NCBI RefSeq assembly: GCF_016863535.1
Contig: NZ_BOPB01000014.1
Span: 186,001-250,000 of the forward strand
Length of the DNA stretch: 64,000 bases
Reading direction: 5' to 3'
From: Micromonospora lutea
Lineage (GTDB): Bacteria; Actinomycetota; Actinomycetes; Mycobacteriales; Micromonosporaceae
Numbering within the stretch: position 1 is the stretch's first letter; each line of letters opens with the position of its first letter. Below are positions 7,186 through 14,996 of the stretch, in pieces. Both the position numbers and the translations under genes were made by a program. Below the pieces are notes generated by a model that was not told where the DNA came from, did not search any database, and saw only the letters and a list, made by a program, of their open reading frames with translations.

Positions 7186-8292
7186 ATGCCCGCCGGCCAC
7201 GCACCCCGCCCCACCGACTCGACAGGTAGGTCCGGACGTGCCGACTCCGGTCGGCCGGTCCGTTCCGGTGGCCCGCCCCGCCCGACCTACCGCCACGACC
7301 TGTTCGTGCCGCAGGCCAGTCCTCCGCGCCGCCCCGGGTCCATCCCCGGCCGCGAGGCTTTCCCGCACCGACCCGACGGGCGCGTACCGCCCACCGACGG
7401 TCCGTCGTCGCTCACCGGCGGCCGGGCGTCGAAGCCCAGCCCGTTTCCGCGGGTCGACGGTCGGCGACCGGCGGCCGACCGTCGGACGTGGGAGCCGCAG
7501 GTGGACCGTCGCGGCGCTCCCGACCGGGTCACGGGCTCCGCGCCGCGCCCGCACGGCCGTGCGACCGTCCCGGATGTCGCCGCCCGACGCGCCGGCCTGT
7601 CACCGCTGGCCACCGACCGGCGTCGTGCTCCCCGGCCCACCGGCGGGTCCGAGCGCGCGCGGCGGCCCGGGCGCAGCCCGTGGTCGTTGCCGCTGGCGGT
7701 GGTGCTCGTGCTGGCCGGCGTCTTCGCCACCGGCGCCGGTCTCGGGCACACCGTCGGAGGACCGCTGGACTGGACCGCCACCGGCGGTGAACGCGGCTCC
7801 AGCACCGCTGTGGTACCCGCCGAACGCACCGCCGCGCGGCCGGTGAGCCTGTCCATCCCATCGATCGAGGTCTCGGCGCCGGTGAAGCCGGTCGGTGACG
7901 CACCGGACGGTACGATCGGCGTGCCGCCGCTGAGTCGGCACGAGGAAACCGGGTGGTACGACCGTGGCCCCGCCCCGGGAGACCCGGGTCCGGCGGTCAT
8001 CGTCGGGCACGTGGACACCAAGAGCGGCCCGTCGGTCTTCTACCACCTGGGCAAGCTGACCGTGGGGGACACCGTCGAGGTGACCCGGGAGGACGACTCG
8101 GTGGCTGTCTTCACGGTCAACTCGGTGGAACGCTTCCCGAAGGATCGGCTGCCGGCCGACCGGGTCTACGGCCATGAAGGTCCACCGGGCCTGCGGCTGA
8201 TCACCTGCGGTGGCGAGTGGCTCGGCGGTGGCACCGGCTACGCCGACAACGTCATCGCCTTCGCCACCCTCACCACCACCCGCCCCGCCTGA
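7186..8292 (+). CDS. class F sortase with long disordered N-terminus
   Basis: A 368-residue membrane-bound transpeptidase-like protein. Residues 1-160 are Arg/Pro/Gly-rich and disordered, a single transmembrane helix lies at about 165-185 (SLPLAVVLVLAGVFATGAG), and the sortase beta-barrel fills the C-terminal 170 residues. The catalytic pair is visible: His275 in VIVGHVDTKSG and Cys341 in LITCGGEW (the TCGG form of class F). Class F enzymes are common in actinobacteria; most substrates are unknown. An alternative start nearer the helix would remove the disordered region. The partner is the membrane protein gene just upstream. Confidence 0.88.
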   Translation: MPAGHAPRPTDSTGRSGRADSGRPVRSGGPPRPTYRHDLFVPQASPPRRPGSIPGREAFPHRPDGRVPPTDGPSSLTGGRASKPSPFPRVDGRRPAADRRTWEPQVDRRGAPDRVTGSAPRPHGRATVPDVAARRAGLSPLATDRRRAPRPTGGSERARRPGRSPWSLPLAVVLVLAGVFATGAGLGHTVGGPLDWTATGGERGSSTAVVPAERTAARPVSLSIPSIEVSAPVKPVGDAPDGTIGVPPLSRHEETGWYDRGPAPGDPGPAVIVGHVDTKSGPSVFYHLGKLTVGDTVEVTREDDSVAVFTVNSVERFPKDRLPADRVYGHEGPPGLRLITCGGEWLGGGTGYADNVIAFATLTTTRPA

Positions 8293-8311
8293 TGGGTCAA
8301 TCGGCTAACCG

Positions 8312-8554
8312 TCACTCTGAGGGCCGGCTCGGTAGCTGCTCGGCAACCCACAGGCCGCGACCCTGTAGGCCGACAACCAAGCCTCGATCCTGCAGGATGA
8401 TGATCGCTCGCTGAACCGTCGTGACGCTGACGCTGTAAAGGTCGGCCAGTTCCTTGTAGGTCGGCAACCGTTCACCTCGCGGATACTCACCGCTCCTGAT
8501 TCGGGTTGCCAGGTCTTCGGCCACCTCGCGGTAGCCCCCGGTCGGTATCGGCAT
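8312..8554 (-). CDS. GntR-family winged-helix regulator (short form)
   Basis: An 80-residue protein consisting almost only of the GntR DNA-binding domain: IRSGEYPRGERLPTYKELADLY, then VSVTTVQRAIIILQDRGLV and a beta-wing. It has no effector-binding domain, so it resembles the minimal YtrA-like or plasmid-type GntR proteins. It is transcribed divergently from the small Cys-containing gene at 8716, and the space between holds a palindrome (8622-8646) that is the likely operator. It ends 19 nt from the sortase stop, convergent. Confidence 0.88.
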   Translation of the reverse strand: MPIPTGGYREVAEDLATRIRSGEYPRGERLPTYKELADLYSVSVTTVQRAIIILQDRGLVVGLQGRGLWVAEQLPSRPSE

Positions 8555-8621
8555 GGGAAGGTCCTTCGTTCGGCACCTTCCATCGGATCATGAGTGACAC
8601 CCACCTTCAAGACCAACATTG

Positions 8622-8646
8622 CCTTAGGTACTAAAGGTCTCTAAGG
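8622..8646. promoter_or_regulatory. candidate GntR operator between divergent genes
   Basis: CCTTAGGTACTAAAGG at 8622-8637 is an imperfect palindrome centred on GTAC. CTAAGG at 8641-8646 repeats the complement of its first half, giving CCTTAG-N13-CTAAGG. It is AT-rich and lies 68 nt upstream of the GntR start and 70 nt upstream of the small gene. Confidence 0.5.
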
Positions 8647-8715
8647 TGGTTGTCGTGGTTGGGTTCTTCGTTCGGCAAGCGCTGGACCCCACCAGGAAAG
8701 CCACCCAAGGGGAGC

Positions 8716-8988
8716 ATGACGCAGGGACTCTGCCCCCTTGGGGCGGGGCCAATCGTGATCGCACCGGAGGTCTTCGCCGTGCCGCTCGATGATCCAGACG
8801 AGGATTCGCCGATGCGTCGGCTGTTCGAGGCCAATCGGGTGCTGGAGCTGCACTGGACCCGCGCGGTCGCCAACCCGTTCGCCGCTGGCGGTTGCCTGGA
8901 GTGCCGTGGGCGTACCGAATGCCCGCAGCTCGACTGGGCGATCGGCGTCACGGTCGAGATCGCGGCGGTGATGTTCCAGAAACGCTGA
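8716..8988 (+). CDS. small Cys-containing conserved hypothetical protein
   Basis: A 90-residue protein starting MTQGLCPLGAGP. The C-terminal part contains GGCLECRGRTECPQLDWA, with three Cys in a C-x2-C-x4-C arrangement that could bind zinc or a cluster. No known domain is recognised. ATG at 8716 is chosen because AAGGGGAG lies directly before it; an in-frame TTG at 8650 would add 22 residues. It is divergent from the GntR gene with a shared operator-like palindrome, so the two probably form a regulator-target pair. Confidence 0.6.
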   Translation: MTQGLCPLGAGPIVIAPEVFAVPLDDPDEDSPMRRLFEANRVLELHWTRAVANPFAAGGCLECRGRTECPQLDWAIGVTVEIAAVMFQKR

Positions 8989-8998
8989 GGGGCCTCGA

Positions 8999-9310
8999 TC
9001 AGGGGACCTGCTGCACGACCTCGAATTCGAGGAGGGTGGCACCGGAGGCGACGGGTGGCCGCTGCTCCGCGCCGGGCGGGGCGGCATGGGCGGCGCGCGC
9101 CGGGCCGGCGGCCCAGTCCTGGTACGCCTGCTCGGTCTCCCACCTGGTGTAGACGAAGTAGCGGTTCTCGCCGGCCACCGGGCGCAGCAGCTCGAAGCCG
9201 AGGAAGCCGGGGGAGTTCTCCACCGCGCGGGCCCGGGCGGCGAACCGCTTCTCCAATTCCTCGCCGGCACCGGGCGGGACGTCGATCGCGTTGATCTTCA
9301 CAACAGCCAT
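8999..9310 (-). CDS. antibiotic biosynthesis monooxygenase (ABM) family protein
   Basis: A 103-residue ferredoxin-like alpha/beta-barrel protein. The family includes heme-degrading and quinol-type monooxygenases that work without a metal or flavin cofactor. Typical features are VKINAIDVPPGAGEELEKRF at the start, SPGFLGFELLRP, and YFVYTRWETEQAYQDW. It resembles the HmoA/MhuD-like actinobacterial group, but heme-ligand identity cannot be proved here. A -10-like TAGGGT ends six bases before ATG 9310, predicting a leaderless mRNA. It is convergent with the small gene at 8716. Confidence 0.8.
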   Translation of the reverse strand: MAVVKINAIDVPPGAGEELEKRFAARARAVENSPGFLGFELLRPVAGENRYFVYTRWETEQAYQDWAAGPARAAHAAPPGAEQRPPVASGATLLEFEVVQQVP

Positions 9311-9379
9311 GACGTCACCCTAACCACCCGTACGCCCGACCCATTCGCCGAGATTGCCCGCCCCGTGTTGGTGATCCCC

Positions 9380-9438
9380 GCAACTTCCCTGATAGTGCTG
9401 CCTCCGGCGGTGTTGAGGCAGCAACATCCCTGAAGTTG
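9380..9438. repeat. palindromic hairpin repeat, family GCAACTTC (diverged copy)
   Basis: Arms 9380-9404 and 9415-9438 share the CAACTTC ends and the GCTGCCTC/GAGGCAGC inner part with the copies at 822 and 2157, but the middle has diverged. It lies between the start of the ABM gene and the 3' end of the exonuclease III gene, beyond the latter's stop. Confidence 0.65.
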
Positions 9439-9510
9439 TGCGGATCTTCGCGGGCGGCGCGGATCTTCGCGGGCGGGGCGGGCCGTGTCTTCGCGGGTGG
9501 GACGGGCCGC

Positions 9511-10308
9511 TCAGAAGGATTCGATGGTGGGGATCAGGTCGGCGTCGACGACGACGGGGGCGTGGTCGGAGGGGCCCTTGCCCTTGCGGGCCTCCCGGTC
9601 CACGTACGCCGACCGGACGGCGCGGGCCAGCGGGGCCGAGGCGTACACCAGGTCGATGCGCATGCCCTTGTTCTGGTGGAACATCCCGGCCCGGTAGTCC
9701 CAGTAGGTGAACGGGTGTGGCCCCTTCATCGGGGTGGGCACCACGTCAACGAGACCGAGGTCGCGCAGCGCCGCCAGGGCGGCCCGTTCGGGCGGCGTGA
9801 CGTGGGTGGAGTTCACGAAGAGCGCGGGATCCCACACGTCGTCGTCGGTGGGGGCCACATTGAAGTCACCGCAGACGGCCAGCGGCGTCGGGTTGGTCAG
9901 TTCGGTGTCCAGCGCGTCCCGCAGTGCCGCCAACCAGGCCAACTTGTACGCGTAGTGCGGATCGTCGGGTGCGCGGCCGTTCGGCACGTACACCGACCAG
10001 ACCCGCAGCCCGCCGCAGGTGGCCGAGATCGCCCGGGCCTCCGGTTCGGGGAACCCGGGCTCGCCGGGAAACCCGACGGTGACATCGGCCAGGCCGACCC
10101 GGGACAGGATGGCGACTCCGTTCCACCGGCCGTCGCTGTGACTGGCCACCGTGTAACCCAGCGCGCCCACCTCCGCCACCGGAAAGGCGCCGTCCGGGCA
10201 TTTGGTCTCCTGGAGGCAGACCACGTCCGGCGCGGTACCCGACAGCCAGTCGAGCAGCCGGGGCAGCCGGGCCTTCACCGAGTTCACGTTCCACGTCGCC
10301 AGGCGCAT
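9511..10308 (-). CDS. xth: exodeoxyribonuclease III / AP endonuclease
   Basis: A 265-residue EEP-superfamily nuclease that incises DNA 5' to abasic sites and has 3'-5' exonuclease activity in base-excision repair. Signature segments are MRLATWNVNSVKARL at the N-terminus, LQETKCPD (metal-binding Glu), YVPNGR, CGDFNVAPTDDDVW, the W-D-Y-R region and RIDLVYAS, and the terminal SDHAPVVVD catalytic Asp-His. ATG at 10308 gives the canonical N-terminus; the frame is open further upstream only by chance. It follows the PAC2 gene on the same strand after 46 bp. Confidence 0.95.
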   Translation of the reverse strand: MRLATWNVNSVKARLPRLLDWLSGTAPDVVCLQETKCPDGAFPVAEVGALGYTVASHSDGRWNGVAILSRVGLADVTVGFPGEPGFPEPEARAISATCGGLRVWSVYVPNGRAPDDPHYAYKLAWLAALRDALDTELTNPTPLAVCGDFNVAPTDDDVWDPALFVNSTHVTPPERAALAALRDLGLVDVVPTPMKGPHPFTYWDYRAGMFHQNKGMRIDLVYASAPLARAVRSAYVDREARKGKGPSDHAPVVVDADLIPTIESF

Positions 10309-10354
10309 GATGCCAGCCTGCCCCATCCCGCCCCGCTCCGCGCGACCCGCCCGC

Positions 10355-11278
10355 TCAACTGCCCGGGGTGTCGTTGTTCGGCCGGGTCTGTTCGGCCAGG
10401 AAACGCTCCAACTCGGCGCCGAGTTCCTCCGCCGTGGGCAGCGGCCCGCTCTCCGCGGCGAGCAGGTTCTTCTCACCCCGGCCCCGGGCGTACGTGTCGT
10501 ACTGCTCCTCAAGGGCCTGGACCAGGGTCGTGGCCTCGTCGCTCTCGGCGACCTGCCGGTCGATCTCGACCCGCACCACCTCGGCGGCCGAGCGCAGCCC
10601 GTCCCGGGGCAGCAACAGCCCGGTGCTGCGGGACACCGACGCCAGCAGCACCTCGGCGGCGGCCGGATACTCGGCCTGTGCCACGTAGTGCGGCACGTGC
10701 GCGGCGAAGCCCAGCGCGTCCCGGCCGGCCTCACCGAGCCGGAACTCCAGCAGGTGCCCCACGCTGCCGGGGACCTGCACCCGTTGCAGCCACGGTTCGT
10801 AGCCGGCGATCAGATCACGCCGGGTGGCGTGCGCGGTCACGCCGGTCGGCCGGGTGTGCGGCACCGCCATCGGGATCGCGTTGAGCCCGACGGTGAGCCG
10901 GACGTCCAGCCGGGCGGCGAGCCCGGCGACGGCGGCCGTGAACCGCTCCCACTGAAGGTCGGGCTCCGGGCCGGTGAGCAGCAGGAAAGGCGTCTCGTCG
11001 TCGTCGTGGAGCAGGTACAGCTCCAACTCCGGGTCGTCGTAGCTCTCCCAGTGATCCTCGACAAAGGTCATCACCGGGCGGCGGGAGCGGTAGTCGTAGA
11101 GCTGGTCCAGATCGAACCGGGCGATCGGGCGGGACTCCAGCGATGTGAGCAGTTGTTCGCGGGCGAGCCGGCTCGCGCTACCGGCGTCGACGAAGCCGGT
11201 GAGCGCCTGGATCAGCACCGGCTGACCGAGGTCGGGCAGATCGTCGGTGAGTTCGTAGAGCTCGTGTGGATCGAGCAC
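10355..11278 (-). CDS. PAC2-family protein
   Basis: A 307-residue protein of the PAC2 (proteasome assembly chaperone 2-like) family widespread in actinobacteria. Recognisable parts are VLIQALTGFVDAGSASRLA, a ryedyrsrRP-type loop (YDYRSRRPVMTFVEDHW), LLTGPEPDLQWERF, and a late HVPHYVAQAEYPAAA segment. The biochemical role is unsettled; in actinobacteria it is often assumed to be linked to proteasome function. GTG at 11278 is preferred because AGGGAGG lies 8-10 nt upstream. It is divergent from the EcsC-like gene and probably co-transcribed with xth. Confidence 0.82.
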   Translation of the reverse strand: MLDPHELYELTDDLPDLGQPVLIQALTGFVDAGSASRLAREQLLTSLESRPIARFDLDQLYDYRSRRPVMTFVEDHWESYDDPELELYLLHDDDETPFLLLTGPEPDLQWERFTAAVAGLAARLDVRLTVGLNAIPMAVPHTRPTGVTAHATRRDLIAGYEPWLQRVQVPGSVGHLLEFRLGEAGRDALGFAAHVPHYVAQAEYPAAAEVLLASVSRSTGLLLPRDGLRSAAEVVRVEIDRQVAESDEATTLVQALEEQYDTYARGRGEKNLLAAESGPLPTAEELGAELERFLAEQTRPNNDTPGS

Positions 11279-11470
11279 CGGTGCGGCCTCCCTGCATGTG
11301 CGTAACGGGTCACCGAACGGACGCGGCCCCGATCGCCAAAACGTACCTGCCATCCTCGTGCATTCCGATGGCGCCGGTTCGCCCGGCCCGGCGTCGGTGG
11401 CTGATCGGCCGACGGTACGCCGTTGCCGCCGCGGGGTACATATGGATGCGCACCACCGAAAGGAGAGGTG

Positions 11471-12235
11471 ATGAGCGACTCCGCCCCCGCCGAGGGCCAG
11501 CCCGTCATCCCGGTCCCGCCCGTGTCGGGCGGTCGCGATGACGAGTCGCCCCCGGCCAAACTGTGGGACCGGATGCGGCAGGATCCGCAGTACGCTCCCG
11601 AACACCTCGCCCTGGAGGCGGTGCGCCGGCTCGGCCCGGAGGCCGCGCAGTGGGCGCAGCGGATCCGGGCCGCCCAGCCCGGCATCAGCGCCGAGGCCCT
11701 GGCGGAGCAGGCGGTACGCCGGTTCGTCAACCAGGCCCGGCTCTCCGGGGCCGTCTCCGGTGCGGCCGGACTGCCCGGCGCGGTGATCGATGTCGGTGTG
11801 CTGGCCTGGACCCAGTCCCGCATGGTCCTGCACGTCGCCGCCGCGTACGGCGCTGATCCGACGCATGCCGACCGCGCCACCGACCTGCTGGTGCTGCAGC
11901 GGGTGCACAAGGCTGCCGCGAGCGCCCGGGTGGCGCTGGGGGTGGCGGCCGGGCGGGAACGGGCGGGTGCGCTCTTCGGTGGTGGCGGGCAGGCACCGCT
12001 CGGCCGGGTGATGCTGCACCTCGGGGTCCGGCTCGCCCAGATGGCCGGGGTACGCGCGGCGAAACGGCTCTTCGCCAAGGTGGTCCCCGGAGCGGCGATC
12101 ATCCTCGGCACCTGGGCGAACTCCTCGGCCACCAAGAAGCTGGCGGAACGCTCCCGAGCGTTGTACCGCCAGCACAGCGGCTCCCGGATCCCGTCACCCC
12201 GTCGCTCCGATGAGTCGGGCGATCAGTCGGCGTAG
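11471..12235 (+). CDS. EcsC-family protein
   Basis: A 254-residue protein. The central region (about 85-220) with SGAVSGAAGLPGAVIDVGVLAWTQ, MVLHVAAAYGADP and a late VRAAKRLFAKVVPGAAIILG helix matches the EcsC family, whose members are membrane-associated proteins of unknown mechanism often found with exporters. ATG at 11471 follows AAAGGAGAGGTG. A GGGTAC element at 11434-11439 resembles a SigB-type -10, but no matching -35 is present. The last 13 bp overlap the 3' end of the convergent SGNH lipoprotein gene. Confidence 0.7.
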   Translation: MSDSAPAEGQPVIPVPPVSGGRDDESPPAKLWDRMRQDPQYAPEHLALEAVRRLGPEAAQWAQRIRAAQPGISAEALAEQAVRRFVNQARLSGAVSGAAGLPGAVIDVGVLAWTQSRMVLHVAAAYGADPTHADRATDLLVLQRVHKAAASARVALGVAAGRERAGALFGGGGQAPLGRVMLHLGVRLAQMAGVRAAKRLFAKVVPGAAIILGTWANSSATKKLAERSRALYRQHSGSRIPSPRRSDESGDQSA

Positions 12236-13074
12236 CCGGAGGAACGCCAGGTCACCTCGGCGAGGCGGGACTGACCGGCCGTGTTGGGATGGAAGTAGTC
12301 CAGTGGGTTGACCAGGTCCAGATCGAACCGGACCCGGTGCGCCGCGCCGCCGTCGTAGCGGCATCGGGAGCCGTACACCCGGCACGCCGCCTTCAGTTGG
12401 CTGTTGTACGCCGCGACGCGTTCCCGGAAGGCCGTGCGGCGGCTCCGGTCCGCCGGTGCGGTCGACGTCGCGTCGGCCAGCAGCGCCGGACAGACACCGC
12501 GCCGCCAGGCGCGTACCGCTCGGGGCTCGTCGTGGCCGACCTCCCAGAGCCGGTACAGGTTCGGGATGCTGACGACCAGGACCCGAGCCTTCGGGCGTCC
12601 GTCGCGCAGCACCCGCAACCCCCGGTCGATCTCGGCCCGGAACTCGGTCACCGGCGTCATCGCGTCGATCGTGGCGCGGCAGGCGTCGTTGGCGCCGACC
12701 AGCACCGTCACGTAGTCGGCGCGGTCGCGTACCGCCGCTTCCGCCTGCCCGGCCAGCGCCCCGGCACGCGCCCCCGGCCTGGCATGGTTGTGCGCTTTGC
12801 CGCGCAGCCCCGGGTTGCGGTCGAGCAGCCGGCGGTAGTGGCTGTCGACCCGCAGCCCGTCCCCGGTCGACCAGGAGTTGCGCTCACACGAGGTGAGCAG
12901 CAGACAGGACCCGAAGCCGGTGGTGATCGAGTCGCCGAGGGCGGCGACGACCCGGGGGGAGCCGGGCTGAGCCGTTCCGCCCGATGGTCGGGGCGCCGCC
13001 TCCCCGCCCGCTTCGCAGGCCAACGCGACGAGTGCGAGCAGGCAGACGGCGGCGGTGGTCCAGCGTCCAGGCAT
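12223..13074 (-). CDS. SGNH/GDSL-family hydrolase, lipoprotein
   Basis: A 283-residue exported esterase/lipase-like enzyme. The N-terminus is a lipoprotein signal with lipobox LVALAC (Cys at about residue 19). Block I is ALGDSITTG with the nucleophilic Ser, block III GANDAC gives the oxyanion-hole Asn, and block V DYFHPNTAG gives the catalytic Asp/His pair. Several Cys pairs suggest disulfides outside the cell. The natural substrate is unknown. It converges on the EcsC-like gene with a 13-bp overlap and shares the region upstream with the DUF6343 gene. Confidence 0.9.
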   Translation of the reverse strand: MPGRWTTAAVCLLALVALACEAGGEAAPRPSGGTAQPGSPRVVAALGDSITTGFGSCLLLTSCERNSWSTGDGLRVDSHYRRLLDRNPGLRGKAHNHARPGARAGALAGQAEAAVRDRADYVTVLVGANDACRATIDAMTPVTEFRAEIDRGLRVLRDGRPKARVLVVSIPNLYRLWEVGHDEPRAVRAWRRGVCPALLADATSTAPADRSRRTAFRERVAAYNSQLKAACRVYGSRCRYDGGAAHRVRFDLDLVNPLDYFHPNTAGQSRLAEVTWRSSGYAD

Positions 13075-13229
13075 GACTTCCCCAGCCTCACAGCGCAGAG
13101 CGATGGCACGGTGACTCTACGCGCGTCGGTCGGGCTGGGCAGGCGTTGCTGTCGGGGATGCGGCAGTGCCATGTCGTACCACTCGCCGCCGTGCTATGCG
13201 GCGCCCAGCCGCCGTCGGCGGTCGTGACG

Positions 13230-13254
13230 GTTAGCTCTGCCGGCTGCCGGGTAG
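13230..13254 (+). promoter_or_regulatory. SigB-type promoter GTTA-N15-GGGTAG for the DUF6343 gene
   Basis: GTTA at 13230-13233, a 15-nt spacer and GGGTAG at 13249-13254. The -10 ends 9 nt before ATG 13264, as at five other sites in this window. The start may be translated from a nearly leaderless mRNA. Confidence 0.5.
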
Positions 13255-13263
13255 GTGGGGGTG

Positions 13264-13527
13264 ATGACGAGATCACAGCCCCGGCGTGCCCGCGGCACGG
13301 TCGGTCACGCGTACAGCGCCCTGAACCTGCGGCTGGCGCTGGCCAGCTTCGGGCTCGTCACCATGACCGTTTTCGCGGTGTTGGCGTTCCGTGCCGACGT
13401 GGCCTGGTTGGGTGTCGTCTGCGCCGTCTTCGCGGCGGTCGCCGTCGTCGACCTGATCATCATTCAACGTCGTCGCGCCGCCCGACGTCGGGAGGAGCCC
13501 GGCGTGCGGCACTCGCTCTTCGAGTGA
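13264..13527 (+). CDS. DUF6343-family small membrane protein
   Basis: An 87-residue protein with two transmembrane helices (about 22-45 and 48-68) between Arg-rich ends: TRSQPRRARG at the start and QRRRAARRREE after the second helix. NLRLALASFG is typical of the family. Function is unknown. ATG at 13264 is supported by the promoter spacing, although GTG at 13255 is in frame. It precedes the aldehyde dehydrogenase gene by 14 nt and probably forms an operon with it. Confidence 0.75.
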   Translation: MTRSQPRRARGTVGHAYSALNLRLALASFGLVTMTVFAVLAFRADVAWLGVVCAVFAAVAVVDLIIIQRRRAARRREEPGVRHSLFE

Positions 13528-13541
13528 CGGGAGTAGCCCTG

Positions 13542-14954
13542 ATGACCATCGCCACCACCAACCCGGTCAACGGCCAGGTGCTCAAGACGTACGAGGCGAT
13601 GTCCGACGAGCTCATCGACAGCGCGATCGAACGGACCGACCTGGCGTACCGGCAGCTGCGCGGCACCACGATCGAGCAGCGGGGACGATGGTTGACGACG
13701 GCGGCCGACCTGCTGGAGGCGGAGCGGGACGAGATCGCCCGGCTGATGACCACCGAGATGGGCAAGACGCTCGCCGCCGCCAAGGCCGAGGTCACCAAGT
13801 GCGCCACCGCCTGCCGCTTCTACGCCGGCCGGGCAGCCGAGTTCCTCGCCGACGAGCCGGCCGACGCCGAGGCCGTCTCGGCGACCCGGGCGTTCGTCCG
13901 CTACCAGCCGATCGGGCCGGTGCTGGCGGTGATGCCGTGGAACTTCCCCCTCTGGCAGGTCATGCGCTTCGCCGCGCCGGCCCTGATGGCCGGTAACACC
14001 GGCCTGCTCAAGCACGCCTCCAACGTGCCGCAGACCGCGCTGCTGCTGGAGGACCTGTTCCGCCGGGCCGGCTTCCCCGAGGGCGCGTTCACCACGCTGC
14101 TGGTCGGCTCCGACGCGGTCGATCGAATCCTGAGCGATCCCCGGGTACGCGCCGCCACACTGACCGGCAGTGAGGTCGCCGGTCGGTCGATCGCGCAGAT
14201 CGCCGGCCGGGAGCTCAAGAAGACCGTGCTGGAGCTGGGCGGCAGCGACCCGTTCGTGGTGATGCCCTCCGCCGACGTGGAACTGGCCGCGCAGGTGGCC
14301 ACCACCGCCCGCTGCCAGAACAACGGTCAGTCCTGCATCGCCGCCAAGCGCTTCATCGTGCACACCGACGTCTACGACGCCTTCGCCGAGGCGTTCGCGC
14401 GGCACATGTCGGCGCTGCGGGTGGGCGACCCCATGGACGACGGCACCGACGTCGGTCCGTTGGCCTCCGAGCGGGGCCGCGACGAGGTCGACGCGCAGGT
14501 TCGTGACGCCGTCGACAAGGGAGCCACGGTGCTCTGCGGCGGTGAGAAGTCGAGCGGGGCAGGCTGGTTCTACCCGCCGACCGTGGTGACGGATCTGAAC
14601 CCGGGCATGCGGATGTGGTCCGAGGAGGTGTTCGGGCCGGTCGCTGGTTTGTACCGGGCCTCGTCGTACGAGGAGGCGATCGAGCTGGCCAACGGAACCA
14701 GCTTCGGGCTCGGCTCGAACGCCTGGACCCGCGACCCGCAGGAGCAGCAGCGGTTCGCGACCGACCTGGAGGCCGGCGCCGTCTTCATCAACGGGATGAC
14801 GACGTCCTATCCGGAGCTGCCCTTCGGCGGGGTGAAGAACTCCGGTTACGGCCGGGAACTCTCCGCCCAGGGCATGCACGAGTTCTGCAACATCAAGACG
14901 GTCTGGGTGGGGGAGGGCGTCGCCACCGCCGGTGCCGGTGCCCACTCCGAGTAG
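13542..14954 (+). CDS. NADP-dependent succinate-semialdehyde dehydrogenase-type ALDH
   Basis: A 470-residue aldehyde dehydrogenase oxidising semialdehydes such as succinic semialdehyde to the acid. Seen in sequence: the cofactor region MPWNFPLWQVMRFAAPALMAGN, the general-base Glu in LELGGSDPFVV, the catalytic Cys in NNGQSCIAAKRF and the C-terminal PFGGVKNSGYGRELS oligomerisation strand. The C-x-A-A-K context is that of the GabD1-like actinobacterial group. It lies 14 nt after DUF6343 and 42 nt before the LLM oxidoreductase gene, so a three-gene operon under the SigB-type promoter at 13230 is plausible. Confidence 0.9.
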   Translation: MTIATTNPVNGQVLKTYEAMSDELIDSAIERTDLAYRQLRGTTIEQRGRWLTTAADLLEAERDEIARLMTTEMGKTLAAAKAEVTKCATACRFYAGRAAEFLADEPADAEAVSATRAFVRYQPIGPVLAVMPWNFPLWQVMRFAAPALMAGNTGLLKHASNVPQTALLLEDLFRRAGFPEGAFTTLLVGSDAVDRILSDPRVRAATLTGSEVAGRSIAQIAGRELKKTVLELGGSDPFVVMPSADVELAAQVATTARCQNNGQSCIAAKRFIVHTDVYDAFAEAFARHMSALRVGDPMDDGTDVGPLASERGRDEVDAQVRDAVDKGATVLCGGEKSSGAGWFYPPTVVTDLNPGMRMWSEEVFGPVAGLYRASSYEEAIELANGTSFGLGSNAWTRDPQEQQRFATDLEAGAVFINGMTTSYPELPFGGVKNSGYGRELSAQGMHEFCNIKTVWVGEGVATAGAGAHSE

Positions 14955-14996
14955 GCGCTGCTTACCACGAGGCCCGGGTGGGTAGTGAAAGGCGGC

